Positions 54,323 through 63,587 of a stretch of 64,000 bases of DNA are shown here, one piece after another. The notes beneath the pieces are model-generated. The model ran no database searches, had not been told where the DNA came from, and was given only the letters and a program-made list of their open reading frames with translations. Source of the DNA: Methanomicrobiaceae archaeon (GTDB taxonomy: Archaea > Halobacteriota > Methanomicrobia > Methanomicrobiales > Methanomicrobiaceae); the NCBI GenBank assembly GCA_029762625.1, contig JARVGI010000001.1:124001-188000 (forward strand), in the 5' to 3' direction. The position numbers and the translations under genes were made by a program. Position 1 is the first letter of the stretch. Each line of letters opens with the position of its first letter.

Positions 54323-55670
54323 GCGCCCCGCGCAGGAGAGGATCCGGGATTTTGGCGAGGTGGATCTGGGGCTTTCCGCCGAAGAGGCGGTCGCCGAGGC
54401 CTCCCGGTGCCTGCAGTGCAAAAAACCCACATGCGTCGAGGGGTGCCCGGTCACTATCGACATCCCGCAATTTCTCGAGCAGATTGCGGCGGGCGACTTC
54501 CGCGAGGCGGCCCGCACCATCAAACAGGAGAATATGCTGCCGGCGATATGCGGCCGCGTCTGTCCACAGGAGACACAGTGCGAAGGGGTGTGCATCCTCG
54601 GCGTCAAGGACAGGCCCATCTCCATCGGCTCCCTCGAGCGGTTTGTGGCCGACTGGGAGTACGACCACGGCGTCGAGCTGCCCGGGGTGGCCCCGTCCAC
54701 GGGAAAACGGGTAGCGGTCGTCGGATCGGGCCCTGCAGGGCTTACCGCTGCGGCAGAGCTCGCCCGGGCGGGGCATTCGGTCACCATCTTCGAATCATTG
54801 CACGAGGCGGGGGGCGTGCTCACCTACGGGATCCCGTCGTTCCGCCTCCCCAAGGACGTCGTGGCACGCGAGATCGAGCAGGTGCTCGCCCTCGGCGTCG
54901 ACCTGAAACTCAACCACCTCGTGGGCAGGAGCGTGCCCGTCGACGAGCTGCTTGGGTTCGATGCCGTGGTGCTGGGCACGGGGGCGGGACTGCCCTACTT
55001 TATGAGGATCGAGGGCGAAAACCTCAACGGGGTTTACTCGGCCAACGAGTACCTGACCCGCGTCAACCTGATGCACGCTGACCGGTTCCCCGACTTCGAT
55101 ACCCCCGTCGTACGGGCGAGCCGTGTCGCCGTAGTGGGCGCAGGAAACGTGGCGATGGACGCCGCCCGCGTCGCCCGAAGGCTTGGAGCAAAGGTCTTTC
55201 TGGTGTACCGGCGTCGCGAGGAGGATTTCCCCGCACGGGCCGCGGAGATCGAGAACGCGAAGGAGGAAGGGATCGAATTCGTGACCTGTGCCAATCCGGT
55301 GAGGATCCTCGGCGGGCCGACGGTGACCGGCATCGAGTGCGTCCGCATGGAGATGTGCGAGCCGGACCGGAGCGGAAGGCCGACGCCGCGTCCCATCGAG
55401 GGGAGCTCCTTTGCCCTCGACGTGGACGTCGTCATCGAGGCTATCGGGCAGGGGCCAAACCCCCTCCTCCTCCACCTCATCCCCGGTCTTGCGATCGGTG
55501 AAAGGGGCAATGTAGAGGTGGATGATGAGGGACGGACCTCGCTTGCGCGCGTCTATGCGGCCGGCGATGTCGCCACCGGCGCCGCAACCGTGATATGGGC
55601 GATGGGGGCGGCAAAACAGGCAGCGCAGCGGGCTGCCCGGGCGATCGAGAAGATGCTTGAAGAATCATGA
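54315..55670 (+). CDS. glutamate synthase small-chain-like flavoprotein (NfnB/SudA-like)
   Basis: FAD-dependent subunit of 451 residues. The N-terminus holds the Fe-S-binding cysteines (CLQCKKPTCVEGCPV, then ICGRVCPQETQCEGVC), followed by the FAD-binding VVGSGPAGLTAAAELARAGH and the NADPH-binding VVGAGNVAMDAARVARRLGA with a GAATVIWAMGAAK tail. Without a glutamate synthase large subunit nearby and with NfnA/SudB directly upstream (8-base overlap), it is better named as the partner of that subunit. Electron bifurcation is possible but not proven by sequence. Confidence 0.88.
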   Translation: MSKRPAQERIRDFGEVDLGLSAEEAVAEASRCLQCKKPTCVEGCPVTIDIPQFLEQIAAGDFREAARTIKQENMLPAICGRVCPQETQCEGVCILGVKDRPISIGSLERFVADWEYDHGVELPGVAPSTGKRVAVVGSGPAGLTAAAELARAGHSVTIFESLHEAGGVLTYGIPSFRLPKDVVAREIEQVLALGVDLKLNHLVGRSVPVDELLGFDAVVLGTGAGLPYFMRIEGENLNGVYSANEYLTRVNLMHADRFPDFDTPVVRASRVAVVGAGNVAMDAARVARRLGAKVFLVYRRREEDFPARAAEIENAKEEGIEFVTCANPVRILGGPTVTGIECVRMEMCEPDRSGRPTPRPIEGSSFALDVDVVIEAIGQGPNPLLLHLIPGLAIGERGNVEVDDEGRTSLARVYAAGDVATGAATVIWAMGAAKQAAQRAARAIEKMLEES

Positions 55671-56188
55671 GCGAAGATGTGTCATTCATACGGGAGCGGG
55701 AGCAGGTGCTCCTGCTTGCAGAGGTCGAAGGGAGGGAAATCCTGGATATCGGCGCGGGGCCGCTGGCGCGGATCGCCGTCGCCCGCCATGACTGCTTTGT
55801 CACCTCCGTCGACATCTCGAAAGAAGCACTGGAGGAAGCCGAACAGGACGCCGTGGAGCACGGGGTGGCGGAAAAGATCAGCTTCGAACAGGAAGACGCC
55901 GCGGATCTCTCCTATGGCGACGAAACGTTCGACATCGGGATCTGCTTCTGTGCGCTCCACCACATCCCGGAAAAGATGCGAGAACCGGTGGTGCTCGAGC
56001 TCTTCAGGGTGGTCTACGAACGGATGGTCATCGCCGAGTTCACCCCGGAGGAATTCGGGAAGTTTCACGCCGATTCATCCCACGCCCCTGTCGATCTCGC
56101 ATGGCTCGAGGAGGTTCTCTCGGGGCTCGGCGAGGTTTCCGTCCACCCTCTCGGCACAATCAACGCCTACGTCATCAGGAAACGCTAG
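55667..56188 (+). CDS. class I SAM-dependent methyltransferase
   Basis: A 173-residue methyltransferase overlapping the flavoprotein gene by ATGA. Motif I is LDIGAGPLARIAV near residue 26, motif II VTSVDISKEALEEAE, and motif IV TFDIGICFCALHHIPE. The UbiE/Methyltransf_11 type has broad substrates, so no specific one is named. Its coupling to the flavoprotein pair suggests a small-molecule or cofactor methylation in the same pathway. Confidence 0.9.
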   Translation: MSEDVSFIREREQVLLLAEVEGREILDIGAGPLARIAVARHDCFVTSVDISKEALEEAEQDAVEHGVAEKISFEQEDAADLSYGDETFDIGICFCALHHIPEKMREPVVLELFRVVYERMVIAEFTPEEFGKFHADSSHAPVDLAWLEEVLSGLGEVSVHPLGTINAYVIRKR

Positions 56189-56201
56189 GCTCTTTCATTT
56201 T

Positions 56202-56528
56202 TCAGGTGAAAAAATTCAACCCGAACAGCCAGCCCGCATACACCAGCTGGATGGTGAATGCGGTGGCGCAGACCACGGTGCCGTACAGGGGGGTCGGCAT
56301 GATCGCATTCAACCGGTCCGAAATCGATACAAACCCCCAGAGGAGCGCTATTTTCGGGATGATAAGGAGCAGGAGGTAAAGCGCGGGCGTACCGGTAAAG
56401 GGCGCGAAGAGGGGGTTGAGTTCGTAAAAATAGGGGGAAAAAAGGGCTCCGAAGAGGGAGATAAGAATATCAAGGCTGAAGAGGGCGATAATCCCCGTGA
56501 GAAACACCGACTGCAGGGGCGTGTGCAT
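56202..56528 (-). CDS. small three-helix membrane protein (DUF5658-like)
   Basis: Unrecognised 108-residue membrane protein with three hydrophobic helices (~7-33, 47-68, 80-104) and a polar NPLF motif after the first (FYELNPLFAPF), which recalls DUF5658-type proteins; not verified. It converges with the methyltransferase, 13 bases between stops. Start ATG 56528 without a strong Shine-Dalgarno. Confidence 0.65.
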   Translation of the reverse strand: MHTPLQSVFLTGIIALFSLDILISLFGALFSPYFYELNPLFAPFTGTPALYLLLLIIPKIALLWGFVSISDRLNAIMPTPLYGTVVCATAFTIQLVYAGWLFGLNFFT

Positions 56529-56628
56529 CCACGAGGGGAATGGGGGGCACGAATATTATATTTATCGGCGAATAAATTGGAGGGGGTCTGCAGTGTGGCG
56601 AGGCCTCTGCCGCGGACCCCGGATGCGC

Positions 56629-57708
56629 CTATCCCGGCGAATACGTGATCCGGATGCCCTGGTTGTCGACCCGAGTGCTGATCGCCGTCTCAAGGCCGAT
56701 TGACCGGAGGAACGCCACGGTCTCCTCCACGCTTCGTTCGGTGACGACGGCGATGGAGGGGCCGACAGAGCTCATTCCGACGAATTCGAATCCCGCATCC
56801 CTGATCTTGCTCATATAATGGTAGATCGCGAAGCTGTGGTGCTCGACCTCCGCTCGCTTTGAACCGCGGAACTCGATCTCCCACACGATATCCCCTATCG
56901 TTTCGAGGTCGCCGCGTTCGAGGGCGGGGACGAGGTCCATGAGGATGAGGTAGGCCTTGAGCTCGCGGTCGCGGTAATCGAGCGATCTCGCCCGGTTCAT
57001 GAGGAGATCGAATTCCTTCTCACCGGCAGACGAGATATCGCTCGGGGGAATGCCAATGACGACGTTTTTCCCGTCAGCAAAGGGCCGCTGCGACACCAGC
57101 GTCAGTTCATCGCCCATCACGGCCATCCCCCCGTAGGTGGCGACCGCGGGGCCCACCCCCGTCTCGAATCCCGGCGTGATCCGGCCGTCGAGCGTTTCTT
57201 CCACGTAGTTGTTTCCGATAAGAAGCCTGAGCTGCAGGTCTGTCAGGGGCGATCCGAGGGCGGCATTCATTGCCTGCGCAACCGCCACGAGGACGGTGCT
57301 GGTCGACCCGAGGCCGACATGCTGGTGCTCGTGGTCCCTCGCCTTTATCCGGAATCCACCCTCGTATCCGACGGTCTGCCTGAACACCTCCACAAAGTGG
57401 CGGAGAATGGGTTCACGGGCATAGTCAATCTCAAACCCGGTGAGAGTGCATTCAACCTCCGCGGTGCAGTATATCTGGATGGCAAACCCGATCCCGCCAC
57501 CGCCGGGCCGATCAGGGGCAAAACGGTTCATATCCAGAACGCTCAGGTGGATTCTGGCGGGTGCGGTCGTCGTCACGGTCCCCGGGAACGGGATGAGATC
57601 ATAGGTGTCCTCGAATCCCAGTGTCTTGATGCATTCACCGGGATGGAACGGGTGGAAATCGTACTCCACCAGATCCAGGTCCCCTCCCCTGATTTTCATT
57701 TTCGGCAT
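56629..57708 (-). CDS. beta-ribofuranosylaminobenzene 5'-phosphate synthase (methanopterin pathway)
   Basis: GHMP-kinase-fold enzyme that joins 4-aminobenzoate or 4-hydroxybenzoate to PRPP for methanopterin biosynthesis. The 359 residues have TTTAPARIHLSVLDMN near 45, a substrate loop GGGGIGFAIQI, HVGLGSTSTVLVAVAQAMN as the GHMP motif, and the C-terminal GMSSVGPSIAVV. About 35 residues before the GHMP start form an extra N-terminal stretch. I start it at ATG 57708; TTG 57717 is three codons upstream. It is 23 bases after the DUF2148 gene in the same direction. Confidence 0.85.
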   Translation of the reverse strand: MPKMKIRGGDLDLVEYDFHPFHPGECIKTLGFEDTYDLIPFPGTVTTTAPARIHLSVLDMNRFAPDRPGGGGIGFAIQIYCTAEVECTLTGFEIDYAREPILRHFVEVFRQTVGYEGGFRIKARDHEHQHVGLGSTSTVLVAVAQAMNAALGSPLTDLQLRLLIGNNYVEETLDGRITPGFETGVGPAVATYGGMAVMGDELTLVSQRPFADGKNVVIGIPPSDISSAGEKEFDLLMNRARSLDYRDRELKAYLILMDLVPALERGDLETIGDIVWEIEFRGSKRAEVEHHSFAIYHYMSKIRDAGFEFVGMSSVGPSIAVVTERSVEETVAFLRSIGLETAISTRVDNQGIRITYSPG

Positions 57709-57731
57709 GATAATCAATTCCGCAGAATGTG

Positions 57732-58283
57732 TCAGTGGGTACGGTCGAAGAAGATATTCTTACCTGATGCCTTGAGCGGGACGGCGTAGGCGACGGTGCA
57801 GCCCTCAAGCCACCCGAGCATCAGCGCTCCCACTCCCCCGGAATACATGATCCGGTTGTCAACGTTGTGGATGCTGGCCGTCTTTACCGCCGAGCCGAGC
57901 GCAATTCCGATATCGGCCATGCGTATCACGCAGTTCGGTCCGGAAAACGGGATGCCTCCTTGAGCCGGGGTCACCGGGGCTGCGATCATCTCCTCGCAGG
58001 TGGCATACCCGCACCCTCCGCAGTTCAGTCCCGTGTGAACCCGCCCTTTTGCCCCGATGAGCAGGCAGGCGTCGCTGTCCTCGATGTTGCCGGCGTCCCG
58101 GAGGAAAAATGAGAATCCGCGTTCCTCCCCGAACGCCCGCATCGCCCGGGCAAGCGTGCCGAGTTCGTCTCCGCTTATGACTTGCGTGACGAGGACGTCG
58201 GTTCCTTTTCCCTTGGGAGCGGTCCGTGCGGCGAGTTCCATGAGCCGGGCGACAACCACCACGGCGCTCTCTTCTCCGCCCAT
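57732..58283 (-). CDS. DUF2148 ferredoxin-like protein
   Basis: 183-residue protein of the DUF2148 family, with the cysteine cluster NCGGCGYATCEEM (~90) characteristic of an iron-sulphur site. Common in methanogens and other strict anaerobes; function unknown. I start it at ATG 58283 (GGAGTG about ten bases upstream on the minus strand); a longer frame to 58448 overlaps the divergent kinase-like gene. It is in an operon with RFAP synthase. Confidence 0.85.
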   Translation of the reverse strand: MGGEESAVVVVARLMELAARTAPKGKGTDVLVTQVISGDELGTLARAMRAFGEERGFSFFLRDAGNIEDSDACLLIGAKGRVHTGLNCGGCGYATCEEMIAAPVTPAQGGIPFSGPNCVIRMADIGIALGSAVKTASIHNVDNRIMYSGGVGALMLGWLEGCTVAYAVPLKASGKNIFFDRTH

Positions 58284-58424
58284 GGCGGAACGTGGCACTC
58301 CAAAGGGTAAATAGATGTTTGTTTGCGGGAATACACCGCATCGGGCGCTTGCTGGCAATCTATTGAAGTCGGTGACGGCGCCATGCACGCTACCACGTGA
58401 TACCCACTGCTGCCGAAATCGCAG

Positions 58425-59229
58425 GTGCCGAGAGTTGCCGCCGTCCATGACCTGCCGGGGTTCGGGCGGACGTCGCTCACTCTCGGAATTCCCCTACTCT
58501 CCACGATGGGCGTGCATGTCTGTCCTCTTCCCACCGCAGTGCTTTCGACCCATACGGGCGGATTTACCGATTATTCCATCAGGGATCTCACGGCATTCAT
58601 GGAAGAGTGCATCCTTCACTGGAACCGGCTCGGCATCGTATTCGATGCGGTCTATAGCGGGTTTCTCGGGTCCCCGAAGCAGATGGACCTTGTTGCCGCC
58701 TTCATCGCCGCACAATCAGACGATGACCCGCTCGTCGTGAACGATCCCGTGATGGGCGATAAAGGGTCCACATATGGGCCCATTAGCGGGGAGAAGGCGA
58801 CGCGCATGCCACAGTACATCCATCATGCGGACATCATCACCACCAACCTGACGGAAGCGGCGTTTCTGCTCGACGAGCCCGACCGGGAGGATGCCGGCGA
58901 ACATGAGGTCATGGACTGGATCCTCCGGCTCAGCGACATGGGGCCCGGCACCGTCATCGTGACCAGTGCTCCCGATCCGTCATCAAAGAAACGGACATCG
59001 GTGCTCGCCTGTGACCGGGCGGACGGGAGGTACTGGAAGGTTGCCTGCGACTATATACCGGCAAATTGCCCGGGCACCGGCGATGCATTCGCCAGTGTCG
59101 TCGTGGGCAGCATCATGCAGGGTGACATCCGGGCACGCCCATCCTGCGAGGGAGGGGGTCTTTCTCGAACGGGTGCTTGATACCCTGAAAGGGCCGGTGG
59201 TGGCGGGCAGTTACGAACTGATGGCGTGA
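58425..59229 (+). pseudogene. pyridoxamine kinase-like gene with internal deletion and frameshift
   Basis: A PdxY/pyridoxal kinase-family sequence opening with GTG (RVAAVHDLPGFGRTSL) and carrying NDPVMGDKGSTYG and the anion-hole motif PGTGDAFASVVVGSIMQG. After that the frame from 58425 ends early at 59180 with unrelated residues. The expected C-terminus (HPAREGVFLERVLDTLK...GSYELMA) continues in the +1 frame to 59229. Roughly 20-30 residues normally found between the motifs are missing. So the gene has a small deletion plus frameshift near 59125-59143. It may be a true pseudogene, or a sequence or assembly error. Confidence 0.75.
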
Positions 59230-59433
59230 TCGGGTCGCTGCCATCCGATGCCTCCGCCATACCCCGGCGGTTCTCTTTACCGGTGCGCATCTCCAGCGCC
59301 CCCCCGCCTCGAAACGCAAGGAGTGCAGGACAACCATTTCCGTGCGTTTTCCTCTCCGTACTGGTCCGGGATGCGGGCATTTCTATACAATGCAAAAGTA
59401 TAATACATAAAAAATAGTTAATCATAGCATCCC

Positions 59434-60141
59434 ATGCGGATTCTTGAAAAATTCAATCCCAGAAAGCGCCTCTTTTGTGCTCTCGATCTCTATCATGAAG
59501 GGAACAGCCACGCGAAAATGGGGCATTACGACGAGGCGTTGCAGTGCTACGATCTCTCGATACAGAACAATCCCCGGGATGCCAATGTATGGACCAGCAG
59601 GGGGATCCTGCTCGCCGGTTCCGAGGATTTCAAGGCTGCGGTACAATCGTTCGATCAGGCGCTCCGCATCGATCCGATGAATGCCCGGGCACTGAAACAC
59701 AAGGCCAAAGCGATGCTCAGGACGGGTGATTTCCAGCGGGCCCTCATATGCTGCAGGGAAGCACTCGACCTCAACCCGAACTCCGTCTCCCTGTGGGTGA
59801 TGAACGGCCTTGCGAACTACGGGATTGCAAACTACCGGGAATCAATCCGCTGCTACGACCGGGCGCTGAAACGCGACCCCCAGTCGCTCTCTGCGGTGAT
59901 CAACAAGGGAATTGCGCTCAACAAGGCAGGGAAGTATCAGGAAGCGCACGCATGCTTCGACCTCGCGCGGCGTATCGATCCCGGCCTTCCGGCCATCTAC
60001 ACCAACAAGGCCATCTCGTTCTACTACCAGAAGAACTACCCCCAGGCGCTTCGCTGCATCGAATGGACGCTTGAAATCGATCCCGAAAACGAGCGGGCGA
60101 AGTCCCTGCACCGGATACTCCAGTCCGGTCATGCAGCATGA
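59434..60141 (+). CDS. tetratricopeptide repeat protein
   Basis: A 235-residue soluble protein made of about six TPR units of 34 residues (YHEGNSHAKMGHYDEALQCYDLSIQNNPRD, VWTSRG..., and so on to the end). TPRs mediate protein-protein contacts; no enzymatic domain is seen. An AT-rich pocket with TATA-like AAGTATAATAC lies at 59396-59405 about 30 bases upstream. The 200-base gap before it holds no gene that I can support. Confidence 0.92.
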   Translation: MRILEKFNPRKRLFCALDLYHEGNSHAKMGHYDEALQCYDLSIQNNPRDANVWTSRGILLAGSEDFKAAVQSFDQALRIDPMNARALKHKAKAMLRTGDFQRALICCREALDLNPNSVSLWVMNGLANYGIANYRESIRCYDRALKRDPQSLSAVINKGIALNKAGKYQEAHACFDLARRIDPGLPAIYTNKAISFYYQKNYPQALRCIEWTLEIDPENERAKSLHRILQSGHAA

Positions 60142-60163
60142 GTGCGCACACCGGAAAAAACAG

Positions 60164-60448
60164 TTAAAAATCGGATAATATCGATTCGAAATCGAGTATT
60201 TTCGGGCTTCCCGGCTCTTTTGCCTCTTCTATGCAGGTAATGATCCTCTCGATGACTTCGTTTTCACTGCGCGGCACTTTGCCCTGCAGCACGTTATCGA
60301 GCGCCCTGCTGTGGTAGATGACATGCTGGAGGCGCACGTCTTTATAGCCGACTACGGCGACGATGGCATTGGATCGTTGATCAGAAGTGATGGAGATGAT
60401 ATTATCGACATTCACATAATCGTCTTTCAATGATTTTACCCATACCAT
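60164..60448 (-). CDS. small hypothetical protein
   Basis: Unrecognised 94-residue protein, MVWVKSLKDDYVNVDNIISI... with an alternating hydrophobic pattern (IVAVVGYKDVRLQHVIY) then a helical C-terminus. It could be a small PH/Sm-like fold, but this is a guess. Start at ATG 60448; a longer frame to 60472 exists. It converges with the TPR gene, 22 bases between stops. Confidence 0.6.
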   Translation of the reverse strand: MVWVKSLKDDYVNVDNIISITSDQRSNAIVAVVGYKDVRLQHVIYHSRALDNVLQGKVPRSENEVIERIITCIEEAKEPGSPKILDFESILSDF

Positions 60449-60531
60449 GCTGGGTATATTAAAAATGAGCATAAATTTTAGTTCCGATCTGCAACCGGAA
60501 AAGAGACCGGGCCCGAATGCAAAAAAAAGAT

Positions 60532-61236
60532 CTATTTTTTATATTCACGCTGTGCGTAGGAATATTTTGCCGATTCGCCACCGCTTGCCACGATATAGAT
60601 CCATTCCCAGAGCGATTTCAGGGTGCCGAACTGTTCGTACCGCCGCATGGAAAACCCCACCTTCATTGCCGGGTTGAGCACCACGCTGCCACGGTACTTC
60701 ATCCTGCGGGCGATTTCGAGGTCGTCCCCGGCATCGATGCAACGGTACATGCCTGCGGCAAGAAAGGCCTCGCGGTCAAACGCGGTGTTGCACCCGAGCG
60801 TGTAGTATATGGTGCCGGTCAGGTACCCGAGCTTTGAGAAGAGGTTGGCGAAATGCAGGGACAGCCGGTGTTTCAGGCCCGGCTCGATCGGGTAGACGTA
60901 GCCGTAAAGCTGGACGATGCCCTCATCGAGGGCAAAAGAGCGTTCAATCTCTTCCAGCCAGTTTTCGGGGATGAAGCAATCCGCATCGGTGGTGGCGATG
61001 ATGGTGCCGCGGGCCAGTTTCGCACCGTCATTGCGCGCCCCACCCACCTTCTCGCTGGTCTGGATGACCACCCGGTCGGCATACGGTTCGGCGAGTTCCC
61101 GCGTCCGGTCCTGTGAATTGCCGTCCACGACGATGATCTCGTAGGTTTCCCGGGGCAGGGTCTGGGTGGAGAGGGAGGCAAGACACCGCTCAATGTTTTC
61201 CGCTTCATTGTAGGTTGGAACGATTACCGAAATCAT
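60532..61236 (-). CDS. family 2 glycosyltransferase
   Basis: GT-A fold glycosyltransferase of 234 residues: MISVIVPTYNEAENIERCLASL, IVVDGNSQDRT, ATTDADCF (DxD metal site) and an EWIYIVASGG tail. It starts inside the stop of the GT4 gene (ATGA overlap). With the GT4 and the flavoprotein upstream it forms a surface-glycan or protein-glycosylation operon; the sugar is unknown. No clear membrane anchor. Confidence 0.92.
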   Translation of the reverse strand: MISVIVPTYNEAENIERCLASLSTQTLPRETYEIIVVDGNSQDRTRELAEPYADRVVIQTSEKVGGARNDGAKLARGTIIATTDADCFIPENWLEEIERSFALDEGIVQLYGYVYPIEPGLKHRLSLHFANLFSKLGYLTGTIYYTLGCNTAFDREAFLAAGMYRCIDAGDDLEIARRMKYRGSVVLNPAMKVGFSMRRYEQFGTLKSLWEWIYIVASGGESAKYSYAQREYKK

Positions 61237-62210
61237 GACTCCACCAGTTCGCAGTAAAGTGCACGGTGCTGCTCTGCAATACACCGGATGTCAAACCGCC
61301 CGGTGAATGCCCGCGCCGCTGCGGCAAGGGCGCGAAGCGCACCATCATCAGCTATCTGCCGGGCGGCTTCATCAACATTGCCAAAATATGCAAGGTTTTC
61401 GCCGAAAATCTCCCGGAATTCAGGGATATCCCGTGCCACGACGGGAAGTCCGCAGGAAAGCGCCTCGAGGTTCACGAGCCCGAAGGTCTCGGCATACGAC
61501 GGCATGAAAAAGATGTCGGCGGCGCTGTAGGCGGATACGATGTCGGGGACAAACCCGGTAAACAGCATATTCTCCCCGCACTTCTTCTTCATCTGCTGTA
61601 TTTTAAAATAGTCCTTCGAACCCATCCCGTAGGGGAATCCGCCCACCCAGACCCAGAGAAGGTCCGGAAACCGCATGGAAAGCTCCATCACATCATAGAT
61701 CCCTTTTCTCGGCGTCTGCTGGGCAACGGTGAGAACTACCGGTGCATCGTCATCGATACCGTGGGCCTCCCTGAACTCCTTTGCTTTTTTCCCATCGTGC
61801 GAAAACATCTCCCTGTCCACGCCGTTCGGGATCAGCGTCGTGGGCACGCCGGGGACCATGGCCGCAATCTCCTGCTGGCAGATCTCCGAGATGGTGATGA
61901 TATGGTCGAACGAGCGGTAGATTTTCGGGTAGAGTGAATTGATGACATTGTGGAAGGCGACATTGTCCTCGTTGATGCGGGGCGTCGAATGGGCGGTAAG
62001 CACGGAACAGCCGCGGTTCATTTTTTCATTGGAGAGGGCGAGCGGGCCGAAGGTATGGTAATGCACCACATCGAAGGTGTTGCTCATCGCATTGTAGCTG
62101 ACATCGACGGACATGTCGTGCAGCAGTGCTTTATAGAGCGTTTTTGCGGCTGTAGCGCAGCCGATGTACTTGAAAAAGAGCATATCCTCGACGAAAAAAT
62201 TGACGTTCAT
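61233..62210 (-). CDS. family 4 glycosyltransferase
   Basis: GT-B glycosyltransferase of 325 residues. It has HYHTFGPLALSNEKMN, the interdomain PNGVDREMF, VLTVAQQTPRKGI, and the donor-binding FMPSYAETFGLVNLEALSCGLPVVA with the E-x7-E arrangement. Start at ATG 62210, overlapping the flavoprotein stop as ATGA; a longer frame to 62249 lies inside that gene. It belongs to the three-gene glycan operon. Confidence 0.93.
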   Translation of the reverse strand: MNVNFFVEDMLFFKYIGCATAAKTLYKALLHDMSVDVSYNAMSNTFDVVHYHTFGPLALSNEKMNRGCSVLTAHSTPRINEDNVAFHNVINSLYPKIYRSFDHIITISEICQQEIAAMVPGVPTTLIPNGVDREMFSHDGKKAKEFREAHGIDDDAPVVLTVAQQTPRKGIYDVMELSMRFPDLLWVWVGGFPYGMGSKDYFKIQQMKKKCGENMLFTGFVPDIVSAYSAADIFFMPSYAETFGLVNLEALSCGLPVVARDIPEFREIFGENLAYFGNVDEAARQIADDGALRALAAAARAFTGRFDIRCIAEQHRALYCELVES

Positions 62211-63520
62211 GGAACCGCCTTCACGAACTCGAACGCTTTGCGGATACATGCATCCATATTCAGGTACTCGAACTCGGCAAATCGTCCCACCAGATCGATC
62301 CCCTGATCCCTGATATAGGTTCGGACGGTCTCGATATTGTCCCGGTACTCGAGATCGTAGACGACATAGGCAAAGTCCTCGCGTTCCACCGCGTGGTAGA
62401 CGACACTCTCTGCGCTTTCGATGAGCCCCATGCGGACAAGCCCCTCCACCACATGGTCGACCACCTCGTCGTCGGAGAGCGCCGATACGGCATCCCCTTC
62501 GTTGCAGGTGATCTCCGCGAGGATCGACGAGCAGCCCTCCGGGGCGACGTCGGTGCTGTAATTCGAGGGAAACGAGACGCGGTTGAAAGATCCGAGGTCA
62601 TGCTGGGGGACATAGAGCCAGGAATATTCGACAACCCCCCCCGTAATCCCGATGCACACGGAGATCAGGGAATTGTAGCGCAACCCCTCGCAGGCCTTCC
62701 GGCATGCCTCGGGCACGCCGTCCATACAGGCGAGAAGGTGCTGGACGGGTATGGTGGAAATGCACCGGTCCGCCTCGATCGACTCCGTCCCGTCGCTCAC
62801 GATTACCCCGTTCCCTCTCCTCCATACCGACGCGACCTCGAAGCCCGTGACGATACGATCCTGCACCGGTGCGGCCATCGCCCTGACCAGCGCCTCGATG
62901 CCCCCGCGGACCGGGTAGGAGAAGACTGCCTGGTGGGTGTAGCCTTCGGTTTCGATGCCTATTGCGGATTTGACGATATCCTCCACGGGAGGACGCGGGA
63001 TGCGCCCGTCCACCCAGTGCAGCGACATCTTCTCCGCAGGGTAATTCCAGATCTTTTCATTGTACGGCACCATGTAGAGTTCGGCAATCCCCCTGCCGAA
63101 CGTGGCGTAGATCCACTCGCGGAAATTGCGGGGCGGCGGGATCTCGCCTTTCTCGACCGCAATCAGGGTGCGGATATATTCATTGAGGCAGAAGAAGCAG
63201 TCCTCTTTCGGCAGGTCGGAAAGGCCGTTTTCAAAGGGGTATTTCACAAAATTTCCCTTATAGAATATTTTGGTGTTCCGGCGGCGCTCATCGCGGTTGT
63301 CCCCCAGCACCTCGCGCATGAACGAGAGGACTTCCAGATCCCTGCTGAATATGATATGGGACCCGCCGATATCGAAGGTAAACCCCTCCGATGTTCTCGA
63401 ACGGCAGAGACCCCCGATGGTATCCTCACGTTCGAGGACAACGACGTCTTCACCCTTCTCCGCGAGAAGCCTTGCAAGGGTGACGCCGGTCAGCCCGCCG
63501 CCTAAAATTGCCCATCTCAC
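62207..63520 (-). CDS. FAD-dependent UDP-galactopyranose mutase/protoporphyrinogen oxidase-like protein
   Basis: 437-residue amine-oxidase-type flavoprotein starting with GTG. The N-terminus is a Rossmann FAD site (AILGGGLTGVTLARLLAEKGEDVVVLERED...GGLCRS), and the C-terminal part (LVGRFAEFEYLNMDACI) matches the terminal FAD contact of UDP-galactopyranose mutase-like proteins. Position at the head of two glycosyltransferase genes favours a sugar-nucleotide role over haem synthesis. True UGM activity is not certain. Confidence 0.85.
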   Translation of the reverse strand: MRWAILGGGLTGVTLARLLAEKGEDVVVLEREDTIGGLCRSRTSEGFTFDIGGSHIIFSRDLEVLSFMREVLGDNRDERRRNTKIFYKGNFVKYPFENGLSDLPKEDCFFCLNEYIRTLIAVEKGEIPPPRNFREWIYATFGRGIAELYMVPYNEKIWNYPAEKMSLHWVDGRIPRPPVEDIVKSAIGIETEGYTHQAVFSYPVRGGIEALVRAMAAPVQDRIVTGFEVASVWRRGNGVIVSDGTESIEADRCISTIPVQHLLACMDGVPEACRKACEGLRYNSLISVCIGITGGVVEYSWLYVPQHDLGSFNRVSFPSNYSTDVAPEGCSSILAEITCNEGDAVSALSDDEVVDHVVEGLVRMGLIESAESVVYHAVEREDFAYVVYDLEYRDNIETVRTYIRDQGIDLVGRFAEFEYLNMDACIRKAFEFVKAVP

Positions 63521-63587
63521 GATACTATTTTCGGCGCGTCCTCATAAAAAAGTGTTTAATTTCACCGGCAGACACCGGGAAAAAACG

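Noticed and set aside
54315-55670. Naming this gene as genuine glutamate synthase small subunit
   Set aside because: No large subunit is nearby, and the overlapping upstream gene is an NfnA/SudB-type partner, so the electron-transfer pair is the better reading.
62207-63520. Protoporphyrinogen oxidase for haem synthesis
   Set aside because: Operon with two glycosyltransferases and the UGM-like C-terminus favour a glycan role; no haem genes are nearby.
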